Origin: Xanthomonas arboricola pv. populi
GTDB taxonomy: Bacteria; Pseudomonadota; Gammaproteobacteria; Xanthomonadales; Xanthomonadaceae
Assembly (NCBI RefSeq): GCF_002939945.1
Contig: NZ_MDEB01000005.1
Location: forward strand, 227,494 to 291,493
Length of the DNA: 64,000 bases
Direction: 5' to 3'
This document shows, in pieces, positions 45,459 to 54,654 of the stretch. Position 1 is the first letter of the stretch. Every line of letters begins with the position of its first letter. The translations under genes were made by a program, and so were the position numbers. A model generated the notes under the pieces. The model saw only the letters and a list, made by a program, of their open reading frames with translations, was not told the origin of the DNA and searched no databases.

Positions 45459-47486
45459 ATGCGGTTGCGATTATTGAAAACGCTGTGGTACGCGCCATCG
45501 TTGGCGCTGGTGTGGGGACCTGCCTGCAATGTGCAGGCGCAGGATGCGGCATTGACCCTGGGCAAGGTGCAGGTGAGCGCGCAGCCCGAGCGCAGCCCGA
45601 GCACGGCACGCGTGCTGAGTTCGGTGGATGTGATCGATGGCGAGCTGCTGCACGATCAACACGTGGACTACAGCTGGGAACTGCTGATGCGCGCGCCGGG
45701 TGTGCAGGTCACCCAGTTCCGCATGGGCACCGACGCGGGGCGGTTCTCGTTCCGTGGTTTCAACGGCGAGGGGCGGATCAATGCGGTGAAGCTGCTGATC
45801 GACGGCATCCCCAGCAACGACAACGCCGGCGGCATGCCGTATCTGGATGCGGTGTTTGCGCAGGACATCAGCGCGATCGAGATCGTGCGCGGCACCAACG
45901 ACGCGCGCTACGGTTTGCATGCGATCGCCGGCAGCGTGGACGTGCTGACCCGTAGCGGCGGCAACGATGGCCGCCTGAGCGTGACGGCGGGTAGTTTCGG
46001 TGCGCGCGAGGTGCAGCTGGGCAAGGGCTTCGAACATGGCGCCTGGAGCCAGAACTATGTGCTGGCCTGGCGCGACTCCGATGGCTATCGCGAGCATGCC
46101 GACGCGCGCAAACGCAGCGTGGCCGGCAAGTGGTTCTATACCGACCCCGATGGCGGCTTCCGCGCCGGGCTCAGCACGCGTTACTACGACAATCACGCGC
46201 TGGAAGCCGGTTATCTGGATGCGGCCAGCGCACGCGCGGCGCCACGCAGTTCGCCGGCTTATGCGCAGGAAGATCGCAGCGAACGTCAGCTGCGGCAGAC
46301 CGCGTTGCACGCGGACGGCACGCTGGGCGCCGCTGCGCAGTGGAGCGCCAAGGCCTACCAGAACGACTACCGCAACCGGCGCTGGGTGCGCTTTTCTGCA
46401 GCCGGCCTGCAGCAGCAACGCGATACCGACGAAACCCATCGCGGCCTGCTGTTGCGCGGCAACTGGCAGCCCGATTGGGGCATGCTGGCGGCCAATCTCG
46501 AAGCCGGCGTGGACGCGCAGTGGCAGGACAATCAGGCGCAGCGTTACCGCACCGTGGCACGGGTGCGCGGCGCGCAATTGCGCGATTGGAATGACGACCT
46601 GCGCACGCACGGGGCCTACGTACAGGCGGTGCTGACCCCGGTCGAGCGGCTGCAGCTGGTGCCGGGCTATCGCATCGACCGCGTCGCTGGCGACCTGCAC
46701 GACGTGCGTGCCGGCATCTACGCACCGACCTACGACTACGGCACCATCAAGCAGCCCAAGTTCAGTGCCAGCTACCGGCTGGCCGGGCAGAGCAGCGTGT
46801 ACGCCAACTGGGGGCGCACCTTCCAGATCGGCAGCGGCGACGGTGCATATCGGCGCCAGCCGGCAAATCTGGGCCCGTCGATCAATGACGGCTGGGAGGC
46901 CGGCTTCAAGTTCGCGCCATCGGCGTTGATGGACGGCCGCCTGGCGTATTGGGAGCAACGCGCCTCCGGCGAAGTCGCCACCATCCTGGGCGTCAATGGC
47001 GTGGCCGGTGTCGGCGATGTGGCCAATGTCGGGCGCACGCTGCGGCGCGGCTGGGATGCGCAATTGAACCTGCAGCCGGCCGAACACTGGCGGGCCTGGA
47101 TGGCGTATTCGCGGCAAAAGGCCAGCATCGCCACGCCCGATCCGAGTGCGCCGGCCACGCGCGGCAAGGAGATCGAGAACGTGCCGCACTGGCTGGCCAC
47201 CGCCGGGCTGGAGTGGCAGCTCACTGCGGCCGTGCAGCTGAGCGCCTGGGGCAATGCGCAAGGCGATTATTATCTGGAGCGCAGCAACACGCTGGGCCGC
47301 ACCGGTGGCTATGCCCTGCTCAATCTGGGCGCGCGCTGGAATGTGGATGCGCGCAACGCGCTCAGCCTGCAGCTGCGCAATGTCACCGATCGCGCATACG
47401 TGTATGCGTGGTACGACACGGGCAGTTTCGGCTATTCGCCGGGCGATGGACGTGCGCTGTCGCTGTCGTGGGATTGGAGCTTCTGA
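45459..47486 (+). CDS. TonB-dependent receptor (putative metal-chelate uptake)
   Basis: A 675-residue outer-membrane receptor. A signal peptide (MRLRLLKTLWYAPSLALVW... ending near VQAQ) leads into a TonB-box-like LTLGKVQVSAQ. The plug has STARVLSSVDVIDGELL, YSWELLMRAPGVQVTQFRMGTD and FRGFNGEG...LLIDGIPSNDNAGGMPYLDAV, then IEIVRGTNDARYG. The barrel ends in Phe (LSWDWSF). The ATG at 45459 has GAAGG 7 nt upstream. Its stop overlaps the PepSY gene start (TGATG-type). The receptor resembles hydroxamate/catecholate-type receptors, but the neighbours hint at a metal such as copper or iron. Confidence 0.92.
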   Translation: MRLRLLKTLWYAPSLALVWGPACNVQAQDAALTLGKVQVSAQPERSPSTARVLSSVDVIDGELLHDQHVDYSWELLMRAPGVQVTQFRMGTDAGRFSFRGFNGEGRINAVKLLIDGIPSNDNAGGMPYLDAVFAQDISAIEIVRGTNDARYGLHAIAGSVDVLTRSGGNDGRLSVTAGSFGAREVQLGKGFEHGAWSQNYVLAWRDSDGYREHADARKRSVAGKWFYTDPDGGFRAGLSTRYYDNHALEAGYLDAASARAAPRSSPAYAQEDRSERQLRQTALHADGTLGAAAQWSAKAYQNDYRNRRWVRFSAAGLQQQRDTDETHRGLLLRGNWQPDWGMLAANLEAGVDAQWQDNQAQRYRTVARVRGAQLRDWNDDLRTHGAYVQAVLTPVERLQLVPGYRIDRVAGDLHDVRAGIYAPTYDYGTIKQPKFSASYRLAGQSSVYANWGRTFQIGSGDGAYRRQPANLGPSINDGWEAGFKFAPSALMDGRLAYWEQRASGEVATILGVNGVAGVGDVANVGRTLRRGWDAQLNLQPAEHWRAWMAYSRQKASIATPDPSAPATRGKEIENVPHWLATAGLEWQLTAAVQLSAWGNAQGDYYLERSNTLGRTGGYALLNLGARWNVDARNALSLQLRNVTDRAYVYAWYDTGSFGYSPGDGRALSLSWDWSF

Positions 47487-49051
47487 TGCGCGCAATCACA
47501 GTGGATGACAGCGTCGCCGCTCCGCGCCGGGACGGCCGCTGGCGCTTCTATCGCGCGGTGTGGCGCTGGCATTTCTATGCCGGTTTGCTGGTGCTGCCCT
47601 CCATCGTCTGGCTGGCGCTGACCGGCGCGGCGTTTCTGTACCAGGATGCGATCGACCGCAGCGTGCACCACGGGTTGAAGGTGGTGCCGATGGGCGAGGT
47701 GCGGGTGTCTGCGCAACGCCTGGTCGATGCGGTGCAGCACAGGTACGGCGGTACGTTGTTTCGTTACACCACGCCCAGTCGCGCCGATGCCAGTGCCGAG
47801 ATCGGCTTGGTAGACACGCACGGTGTGCGGCAGGTGGTGTATGTCGACCCGTATGGCGCACGCGTGCTCGGCGCGCTGCCCGAGCATGGCACGCTGGCCT
47901 GGACGATCCGTCGGCTGCACAGTCTCGCATTGGTCGGGCCGTTTGCGCGCGGGTTGATCGAAATGGCGGCCGGCTGGGCGATCGTGTTGGTGCTGACCGG
48001 TGTGTATCTGTGGTGGCCGCGCGGGCGCGGCGGCGGGGTGGTCAGCGTGCGCGGCAAGCCGGCGCAGCGGCTGTTCTGGCGCGATCTGCATGCGGTCGCA
48101 GGTGCGAGCGTCGGTGCGGCGTTGCTGTTCCTGGCGCTGACCGGGATGCCGTGGTCGTGGCTGTGGGGCGCGCAGGTCAATCGCTGGGTCAATGGGCAGG
48201 ATTTCGGGTATCCGGCCGGTCTGCGGGTGCAGCAGCCGATGTCGCAACAGCGCTTGTCCGAGACGACCGATCCGGCGTGGTCGTTGCGGCAGGCGCGCAT
48301 GCCGGCGTCTGTCGTGCCTGGGCGTGGAGCTATGGGGGTGGGTGAGGGTTTGCATGACGGGCGGGTGGGCGTGACGCGGGCGTATGCGGTGCGTGCGGTC
48401 GACCCTGATCCTGCGGAACACACAGAACACACAGAACACTCCGAACACCCCAGCCAGTCAGAACATGCAGTCCAGCCGGAACATGCAGCCCACAGTGGCA
48501 CGGGCAGTGTCGCTGCGCCCGGTCATGGTGCGATAGGGTTGGATGCGGCGATGGCGCGCTTCGATGCGCTCGGCATCGCGCCGGGCTATAGCGTCTCGCC
48601 ACCGCGTGGCGCCGCCGGGGTGTATACCGCCTCGGTGTATCCGGCCGACCTGCAGCGCCAGCGCGTGATCCATCTGGATCAGTACAGCGGCGCGGTGCTG
48701 CTGGACATGCGCTATCGCGATTACGGGCCGGTCGGGCGCGCGCTGGAATGGGGCATCAACGTGCATCTGGGCCAGCAATACGGCACGGCCAATCAGGTGA
48801 TCCTGTTGCTGGCGTGCGTGGCGATCGTGCTGCTGTGCGTGAGCGCGGCGGTGATGTGGTGGAAGCGTCGCCCGGTCGGCGGCCTGGGCGTGCCGCCTCT
48901 GCCGGCAGATCCGCACACGCTGCGCGGTCTGATGGTCCTGCTGGTGATCTGCGGGCTGATCTTCCCGCTGGTCGGCGTGTCGCTGTTGCTGATGTGGCTG
49001 CTGGATCGTTACTGGATGCAGCGCAATCAGACACGTCTTCCCGCGCCATGA
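47486..49051 (+). CDS. PepSY-associated membrane protein with His-Glu repeat
   Basis: A 521-residue inner-membrane protein of the PepSY-TM family (iron-regulated, often reductase-like). Helices lie at about 28-52, 158-177, 204-225, and two or three near the C-terminus (about 428-450 and 480-508). WHFYAGLLVLP and RRLHSLALVG carry His residues like those that bind haem in the family. Between the halves a low-complexity run (residues 311-336) repeats EH-containing units: eight His and eight Glu in 26 residues, a likely metal-binding loop. It overlaps the receptor stop by 1 bp. Such proteins may reduce imported ferric or cupric complexes (inference). Confidence 0.87.
   Translation: MRAITVDDSVAAPRRDGRWRFYRAVWRWHFYAGLLVLPSIVWLALTGAAFLYQDAIDRSVHHGLKVVPMGEVRVSAQRLVDAVQHRYGGTLFRYTTPSRADASAEIGLVDTHGVRQVVYVDPYGARVLGALPEHGTLAWTIRRLHSLALVGPFARGLIEMAAGWAIVLVLTGVYLWWPRGRGGGVVSVRGKPAQRLFWRDLHAVAGASVGAALLFLALTGMPWSWLWGAQVNRWVNGQDFGYPAGLRVQQPMSQQRLSETTDPAWSLRQARMPASVVPGRGAMGVGEGLHDGRVGVTRAYAVRAVDPDPAEHTEHTEHSEHPSQSEHAVQPEHAAHSGTGSVAAPGHGAIGLDAAMARFDALGIAPGYSVSPPRGAAGVYTASVYPADLQRQRVIHLDQYSGAVLLDMRYRDYGPVGRALEWGINVHLGQQYGTANQVILLLACVAIVLLCVSAAVMWWKRRPVGGLGVPPLPADPHTLRGLMVLLVICGLIFPLVGVSLLLMWLLDRYWMQRNQTRLPAP
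48416..48493 (+). repeat. His-Glu coding repeat within the PepSY gene
   Basis: Nine-base units of form GAACACACA repeat about three times from 48416. Degenerate GAACA-containing units continue to 48493. They encode EHT/EHS/EHP/EHA steps, giving the His-rich loop. Slipped-strand variation in copy number between strains is plausible. Confidence 0.8.
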
Positions 49052-49180
49052 GGACTTGCACGCCACCTCAATGCGCTGCGGCCTCGCCGAGGCAGCGACG
49101 CGCTCGGCGGTGCGTTCACCGGGAAACTCGACGCGTCGTGGCGCATGCAAGCTTCGTAACGGGCGCGCACCGCGCTGCGC

Positions 49181-49906
49181 TCAGATGTTCTCGTGGATGC
49201 CGCACTCGCGCTTCAAGCCGAAGAAGCGCGTGTCTTCTTCGCGCATGCCCGGTTCCCAGCGGCGCGTGGTGTGGAAGTCGCCGATGGACACGTAGCCTTG
49301 TTCCCACAGCGGGTGATACGGCAGATCGTGCGCCTGCAGGTATTGCCACACGTCGCGGTCGGTCCAGTCGGCGATCGGACTGACTTTGTAGCGCTCGCCG
49401 CGCTTTTGCACGATCGGCGTCTGTGCGCGTCCGCCGGACTGGCTGCGGCGCAGGCCGGTGAACCAGGTGCCCACGTCGAGCTCGTCCAGTGCGCGCCGCA
49501 TCGGCTCGACCTTGCGCAGGTTGTTGTACTGGTCGATGCCGACCATGCCCTGTTCCCACAGGCGGCCGTGGCGCGCTTCCATCCAGGCACGGCTGACCAG
49601 CGGGCGATACACCTTGAGGTTGAGCTTGAGCCGGTCGGCCAGCGCGTCGGCAAACCGGTAGGTTTCCGGAAAGAGGTAGCCGGTATCGATCAGGATCACC
49701 GGAATGTCCGGGCGCTGCTGGGTGAGCAGGTGCAGCGTGACCGCCGACTGCGCGCCGAAACTGGACGACAGCGCCGCCTCCCGTGGGCCGTGTTGCAGTG
49801 CCCAGGCCACGCGCGCGTCGGCGCGCAGGCCTTCCAGTTGCGCGTTGAGCGCGTCCAGGTCGTCCAGCGCGGACGCAGTGATCGATGCAGCAGGCAGCGC
49901 GGTCAT
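49181..49906 (-). CDS. cysH: Phosphoadenosine phosphosulfate reductase
   Basis: Reduces PAPS to sulfite using thioredoxin or glutaredoxin. The 241-residue protein has the PP-loop-like [29 protein letters not shown] and the C-terminal ECGIHE with the catalytic Cys235. The paired Cys motifs of the iron-sulfur APS reductases are missing, so the PAPS form is indicated, in keeping with the APS kinase domain of CysNC. It overlaps cysI by 4 bp (ATGA) at the end of the cysJIH operon. Confidence 0.95.
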   Translation of the reverse strand: MTALPAASITASALDDLDALNAQLEGLRADARVAWALQHGPREAALSSSFGAQSAVTLHLLTQQRPDIPVILIDTGYLFPETYRFADALADRLKLNLKVYRPLVSRAWMEARHGRLWEQGMVGIDQYNNLRKVEPMRRALDELDVGTWFTGLRRSQSGGRAQTPIVQKRGERYKVSPIADWTDRDVWQYLQAHDLPYHPLWEQGYVSIGDFHTTRRWEPGMREEDTRFFGLKRECGIHENI

Positions 49907-51609
49907 GCGAGCAATTCCAGGTCGAGGTGACGGTGTGTGGGGTAGGGCGGCAGGGCGATCAGGCCGCTGCGATGCAGGAAGTCGCCGAAGCCTTCGTCGC
50001 CGGCCTGGTCGCGTTCGGCCGCATAGCGCGCCAGCAGCGGTTCGAGCGCGGCGAGGATGTCGGCCTCGGTGATGTTTTCGCGGTACAGCGTGTTCAAGCG
50101 CTGGCCACGGCGATCGCCGCCCAGCATCAGGTTGTAGCGGCCCGGTGCCTTGCCCACCAGCGCGATCTCGGCCAGATACGGGCGCGAGCAGCCATTTGGG
50201 CAGCCGGACAGACGCAGCACGATCGGGGTATCGGCCAGTCCGTGTCGCTCCAGCAACGGCTGCAAGGCCGCGCTGAAGTCGGGAAGGTAGCGTTCGGCCT
50301 CGGCCATCGCCAGGCCGCAGGTCGGCAGCGCCACGCAGGCCATTGCGCCGCGAGCCAGTGCGGTGGGCGCGCGATTGCCGGCATCCAGACCGTATTGCGC
50401 GACCAGGGCATCGACGCGTGCGCGCTCGCTGGCCAGCACGCCGGCGATGACCAGGTTCTGATTGGGCGTCATGCGGAACTGGCCGACGTTCAATTGCGCA
50501 ATCGCCCGCAGGCCGCTCAGATGCGCAGCAGTGTCGGAATCGGCGATGCGCCCGGCAGGCAAGGCCAGGGTCAGGTGCGACAGGCCGTCGTCGCCCTCGA
50601 CCCAGCCGTAGCGATCGCCGTTGTGCTCGAACGCGAACGGCCTTGCAGGTTGCAGCGCAAAGCCGGCACGGCGTTCGATCTCGGCCACGATGGTGTCCAG
50701 GCCGTGATCGTCGATGGTGTACTTGAAGCGCGCGCGCTTGCGCACCGCACGGTTGCCGAAGTCGCGCTGGGTGGTGACCACGGCGGTGGCCACCTCCAGC
50801 AACTGGTCGCGGGTGACGAACCCGATGACATTGGCCACGCGCGGCCAGGTTTCCGCATCGCTGTGGCTGGCGCCCATACCGCCGCCGATGCTGACGTTAT
50901 AGCCGAGCAACTCGCCCTCGCGCAGGATCGCGATGAAGCCCAGATCGTTGGCGAACACGTCCACATCGTTGAGCGGCGGCGCGGCGAAACCGATCTTGAA
51001 CTTGCGCGGCAGATAGCGGTCGCCGTAGATCGGTTCTTCTTCGTTGCCGGAGCCGGATACGCGCTCTTCGTCCAGCCAGATCTCGTAATACGCCCGCGTG
51101 TTCGGCAACAGATGCTCTGACACCCGCGCGGCATCGGCATACAGCGTGGCATGCGCCTGCGACAGCAGCGGATTGGCGGCGACCTGCACGTTGCGATTGA
51201 CATCGCCGCAGGCGGCCAGCGTGTCGATCAAGGTGGCGTTGATCGCCTGCATGGTCGCCTTGAGTTCGCGCTTGATCACGCCATGGAACTGGAACGCCTG
51301 GCGCGTGGTGATGCGCAGCGAATGATTGGCGTACCGCGTGGCAATGCCATCCAGCGCCAGCCACTGCGTGGGCGAAATCACCCCGCCCGGCGTGCGCGTA
51401 CGGATCATGAACTGGTATGCCGGTTCGAGCTTTTGCCGACGCCGCTCATCGCGGATGTCGCGATCGTCCTGCTGGTAGCTGCCGTGGTACTTGATCAGGG
51501 TCTGATCGTCCTCGCGCAGGGCCCCGGTCACCGCATCGGCCAGGCTCTGTTCCAGCGACCCGCGCAGACGGCGACTTTCGGATTTGATGTCTTCGACGGA
51601 ATGGGTCAT
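49903..51609 (-). CDS. cysI: Sulfite reductase hemoprotein (beta) subunit
   Basis: Carries siroheme and a 4Fe-4S cluster and reduces sulfite to sulfide with six electrons from CysJ. The 568-residue protein has [15 protein letters not shown] and [10 protein letters not shown]. The cluster Cys motifs are [16 protein letters not shown] and [11 protein letters not shown] (about 425-475), in the arrangement C-x5-C ... C-x3-C. The start at 51609 begins [12 protein letters not shown]; the longer frame reads through a GGGAATC repeat. The gene is between cysJ and cysH. Confidence 0.95.
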   Translation of the reverse strand: MTHSVEDIKSESRRLRGSLEQSLADAVTGALREDDQTLIKYHGSYQQDDRDIRDERRRQKLEPAYQFMIRTRTPGGVISPTQWLALDGIATRYANHSLRITTRQAFQFHGVIKRELKATMQAINATLIDTLAACGDVNRNVQVAANPLLSQAHATLYADAARVSEHLLPNTRAYYEIWLDEERVSGSGNEEEPIYGDRYLPRKFKIGFAAPPLNDVDVFANDLGFIAILREGELLGYNVSIGGGMGASHSDAETWPRVANVIGFVTRDQLLEVATAVVTTQRDFGNRAVRKRARFKYTIDDHGLDTIVAEIERRAGFALQPARPFAFEHNGDRYGWVEGDDGLSHLTLALPAGRIADSDTAAHLSGLRAIAQLNVGQFRMTPNQNLVIAGVLASERARVDALVAQYGLDAGNRAPTALARGAMACVALPTCGLAMAEAERYLPDFSAALQPLLERHGLADTPIVLRLSGCPNGCSRPYLAEIALVGKAPGRYNLMLGGDRRGQRLNTLYRENITEADILAALEPLLARYAAERDQAGDEGFGDFLHRSGLIALPPYPTHRHLDLELLA

Positions 51610-51714
51610 GGGAATCGGGAGTCGGGAATGGGGAATCGTAAGAAGCGGCTTGGTCTGCCGGGAGAATTTAGTTGCGGACTGTACCGATTCCCGATTCCCC
51701 ACTCCCGATTCCCG
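51610..51714. repeat. Inverted pair of GGGAATC-type repeats between cysI and cysJ
   Basis: GGGAATC units at 51610-51638 and their complement at about 51684-51714 enclose about 45 bp. The layout and length (about 105 bp) match the element at the start of cysNC. It fills almost the entire 108-bp gap between the cysJ stop and the cysI start, so a large hairpin would sit in the mRNA just before the cysI ribosome binding site. Confidence 0.75.
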
Positions 51715-51717
51715 GCG

Positions 51718-53565
51718 CTAATAAACATCGCGTGCATATCGCCCCTCCACTTGCAGCTGGGTGAGATAGGCCGCGGCGGCTTCCGCGTCCAGGGCGCCGT
51801 GGGTGGCGACGATGTCGAGCAGGGCGGCGTGCACGTCCTTGCCCATGCCGATGGCGCCGCACACGTACAGATGCGCGCCGCCCTGCAGCCAGGCATAGAC
51901 CTCGGCGCCGCGCGCGCGCAGGCGCTGCTGCACGTAGATCTTTTCGGCCTGGTCGCGTGAGAACGCGACTTCCAGTGCGTGCAGTTCGCCGCGCTGCAAG
52001 GCCTGCTGCCATTCGGCCTGATACAGGAAATCGGTATTGAAATGCTGGGCGCCGAAGAACAGCCAGTTGCGGCCCCTGGCGCCGGTTTCGGCGCGTTCCT
52101 GCACGAAGCCGCGGAACGGTGCCACGCCGGTGCCCGGGCCGATCATCAAAATGTCGCGATCGGGGTCGGCCGGCACCCGGAAGCGCTCGTTCGGCTCGAT
52201 GTAGACCGGGGCGGTGTCGCCTTCGCGCAGTGCGGCAAGAAAGCCGCTGGCTGAGCCCAGGTGCGCATGCCCGTGCGCCTGGTAGGTGAGTTCGTCCACC
52301 ACCAGATGCACCTCCTCGCCCACACGCTTGCGGCTGGAGGCGATCGAGTACAGGCGCGGTGTGAGTGGACGCAGCGCGGCCAGCAGGCCGGCATGGTCCC
52401 AATCCGCCGGCCAGCGTCGCAGCACGTCGATCAGCTGGTGATCGGCGAGCAATGACGCCAGGCCGGCGGTCTGGGTCGGGGTGAGCAGCGCTTGCAGCTC
52501 GTCGGCGCGCGCACGCTCGGCATGTGCGGCCAGCAGCGGCCGCGACAGCTTGGTCAGTTCGCGCCGGGTGGCCAGCCACTCGTGCAAGGCCAGCGTCTCT
52601 TCGCCGACGGTGACCGCGGCATGACCATCCAGGCGCAGCGTCTGCAGCACCGCATCCACCAGCGCGGGCGGATTGCGATGGCGGATCCCCAGCGCATCGC
52701 CGGGCTCGTAGCTCAACCCGCTGCCTTCCAGCGAAAATTCCAGATGGCGCACGCGCTTGCCCGGCAAGGCGTATACGCGGAACTGCGGGCCCTTGAAGTC
52801 GCGCCCGCTGACAATCTGGTTGGCCAGCAATTCGGCAGGGAAGGGCTGCTGATGCGACCACACCGGCGCGGCCGCACTGCTGCGCAACGGCGTGATGGTG
52901 GCCGATGGCGGGCCGCTCCTGAGCTGTTCGCGTGCGTGCTTGAGCGCTTGCGCGCGCCACGGCGCAGCGACGCTGTCGATATCCAGATCGGCTTCGCCGC
53001 GCGGCTGCACGCGGCTGCCGCCAAGTTCGGCCAGGCGGTCGTCGATGCGGCGGGCGATGCCGCAGAATTCCGCGTAACTGGAATCGCCCAGGCCCAGCAC
53101 CGCGTACTTGAGCTCGGGCAGCTTGGGCGCGCGGCGGCTGGCCAGGAATTCCACCAGCCCGATCGCATCGTCCGGTGGGTCGCCTTCGCCCTGGGTGCTG
53201 ATGACCACGTAGAGCAGCCGCTCGCTGGCCAGTTCGCGGGTGGGGTACTGGTCGGCGCGCAGCAGGCGCACGCTCAGGCCGGCGGCCTCGGCCTCGGCCG
53301 CCAGCCGCTCGGCTTCGCGGCGGGCATTGCCGGTCTGGCTGCCGTACAGCACGGTCAGGCGCTGGCTTTCCTGCGGGTGCGCGTGCAGCTGGCCGCCTGG
53401 CAACACCGCCAACGAGCGCGGCGGCTGGCCTTGTGCCAGCCCGGCGGTGTAACCGGACAGCCACCACAGCGATGCGGCATCCAGGCCGTCGACCAACCGT
53501 TCCAGTAGCGCCTTGCGCTCGTCGGGCAAGGGGCTGGGCGGTAGCGCGGAACTGGCGGCGGTCAT
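51718..53565 (-). CDS. cysJ: Sulfite reductase flavoprotein (alpha) subunit
   Basis: Passes electrons from NADPH through FAD and FMN to CysI. The 615-residue protein has the flavodoxin domain (about 68-205: YGSQTGNA at 74-81, STQGEGDPPDD, LGLGDSSYAEFC). A linker and the ferredoxin-reductase module follow, with the FAD loop RLYSIASS (about 397-404), NADPH loop GPGTGVAPFRGFVQER (about 470-485) and YVCGAIGMGKDV. The final Tyr matches the stacking aromatic of the family. It is the first gene of cysJIH, divergent from cysD 180 bp away. Confidence 0.95.
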   Translation of the reverse strand: MTAASSALPPSPLPDERKALLERLVDGLDAASLWWLSGYTAGLAQGQPPRSLAVLPGGQLHAHPQESQRLTVLYGSQTGNARREAERLAAEAEAAGLSVRLLRADQYPTRELASERLLYVVISTQGEGDPPDDAIGLVEFLASRRAPKLPELKYAVLGLGDSSYAEFCGIARRIDDRLAELGGSRVQPRGEADLDIDSVAAPWRAQALKHAREQLRSGPPSATITPLRSSAAAPVWSHQQPFPAELLANQIVSGRDFKGPQFRVYALPGKRVRHLEFSLEGSGLSYEPGDALGIRHRNPPALVDAVLQTLRLDGHAAVTVGEETLALHEWLATRRELTKLSRPLLAAHAERARADELQALLTPTQTAGLASLLADHQLIDVLRRWPADWDHAGLLAALRPLTPRLYSIASSRKRVGEEVHLVVDELTYQAHGHAHLGSASGFLAALREGDTAPVYIEPNERFRVPADPDRDILMIGPGTGVAPFRGFVQERAETGARGRNWLFFGAQHFNTDFLYQAEWQQALQRGELHALEVAFSRDQAEKIYVQQRLRARGAEVYAWLQGGAHLYVCGAIGMGKDVHAALLDIVATHGALDAEAAAAYLTQLQVEGRYARDVY

Positions 53566-53745
53566 TCGGATCCAGGGCGGTTGATGAGACCAGCGATGTT
53601 AGGGATGCGTTGCCGCGGCCAGAAAGGATGAGCCGTTATCGCGTTATGCCGGCCGCTTATTTGGGTGCGGGCGGCCGGCGCCACACACTGCGGCGCCTTG
53701 CCCTACCATCGGCTGGTCTGCCCCGCCGACGCCCACGACACCCCG
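53566..53745. promoter_or_regulatory. Divergent control region of cysJIH and cysD-cysNC
   Basis: The 180 bp between the cysJ and cysD starts must hold both promoters. The middle is relatively AT-rich (GCCGTTATCGCGTTATG and CTTATTTGGG, about 53632-53666), the most likely place for CysB binding, but I cannot define the box from two examples. Confidence 0.5.
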
Positions 53746-54654
53746 ATGACCCTGTTGCCCCTGTCACACCTGGATCGGCTCGAGGCCGAAAGCATCCATA
53801 TCCTGCGCGAGGTCGCCGCCGAATTCCGGGCCCCGGTGATGCTGTATTCGGTGGGCAAGGACAGCTCGGTGCTGCTGCACCTGCTGCTCAAGGCCTTCGC
53901 GCCGTCGCCGCCACCGATTCCGTTACTGCATGTGGACACGCGCTGGAAGTTCGGCGAGATGATCGCCTTCCGCGACCGCCGCGCGGCCGAGACCGGCGTG
54001 GACCTGCGCGTGCACATCAATCCCGACGGTATCGCCCAGGACGTCGGCCCGATCAGCCACGGTGCGGCGGTACATACCGACATCATGAAGACCCAGGGCC
54101 TGAAGCAGGCGCTGGAGCAGGGCGGTTTCGATGCGGCGATCGGCGGGGCACGCCGCGACGAGGAGAAATCGCGCGCCAAGGAGCGCGTGTTCTCGTTCCG
54201 CAACGCACGTCATCGCTGGGACCCCAAGAACCAGCGCCCGGAGTTGTGGAATCTCTACAACGCGCGCACCAAACCCGGCGAAAGCGTGCGCGTGTTTCCG
54301 CTGTCCAACTGGACCGAGCTGGATATCTGGCTGTACATCTACCGCGAACGGATACCGGTGGTGCCGCTGTACTTCGCCGCGCCGCGCCCGGTGGTGGAGC
54401 GCGACGGCGCCTGGATCATGGTCGACGACGACCGCCTGCCGCTGCGCGATGGCGAGACGCCGCAACTGCGCTCGGTGCGCTTCCGCACGCTGGGCTGCTA
54501 TCCGCTGACCGGCGCGATCGAATCGAGGGCAGACACGCTGGAAGCGGTGATCGCCGAAATGCTGGTCAGCACCAGCTCCGAACGCCAGGGCCGCATGATC
54601 GACCATGCGCCCGGTGCGTCGATGGAACAGAAGAAGCTTGAGGGGTATTTTTGA
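53746..54654 (+). CDS. cysD: Sulfate adenylyltransferase subunit 2
   Basis: ATP sulfurylase small subunit, which activates sulfate to APS together with the CysN GTPase. The 302-residue protein has the PP-loop [12 protein letters not shown] (35-46), [31 protein letters not shown] and [13 protein letters not shown]. The C-terminal [25 protein letters not shown] tail is normal. Its stop overlaps the cysNC ATG (ATGA), so the two subunits are translationally coupled. The start MTLLPLSHL is the family start. Confidence 0.96.
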   Translation: MTLLPLSHLDRLEAESIHILREVAAEFRAPVMLYSVGKDSSVLLHLLLKAFAPSPPPIPLLHVDTRWKFGEMIAFRDRRAAETGVDLRVHINPDGIAQDVGPISHGAAVHTDIMKTQGLKQALEQGGFDAAIGGARRDEEKSRAKERVFSFRNARHRWDPKNQRPELWNLYNARTKPGESVRVFPLSNWTELDIWLYIYRERIPVVPLYFAAPRPVVERDGAWIMVDDDRLPLRDGETPQLRSVRFRTLGCYPLTGAIESRADTLEAVIAEMLVSTSSERQGRMIDHAPGASMEQKKLEGYF

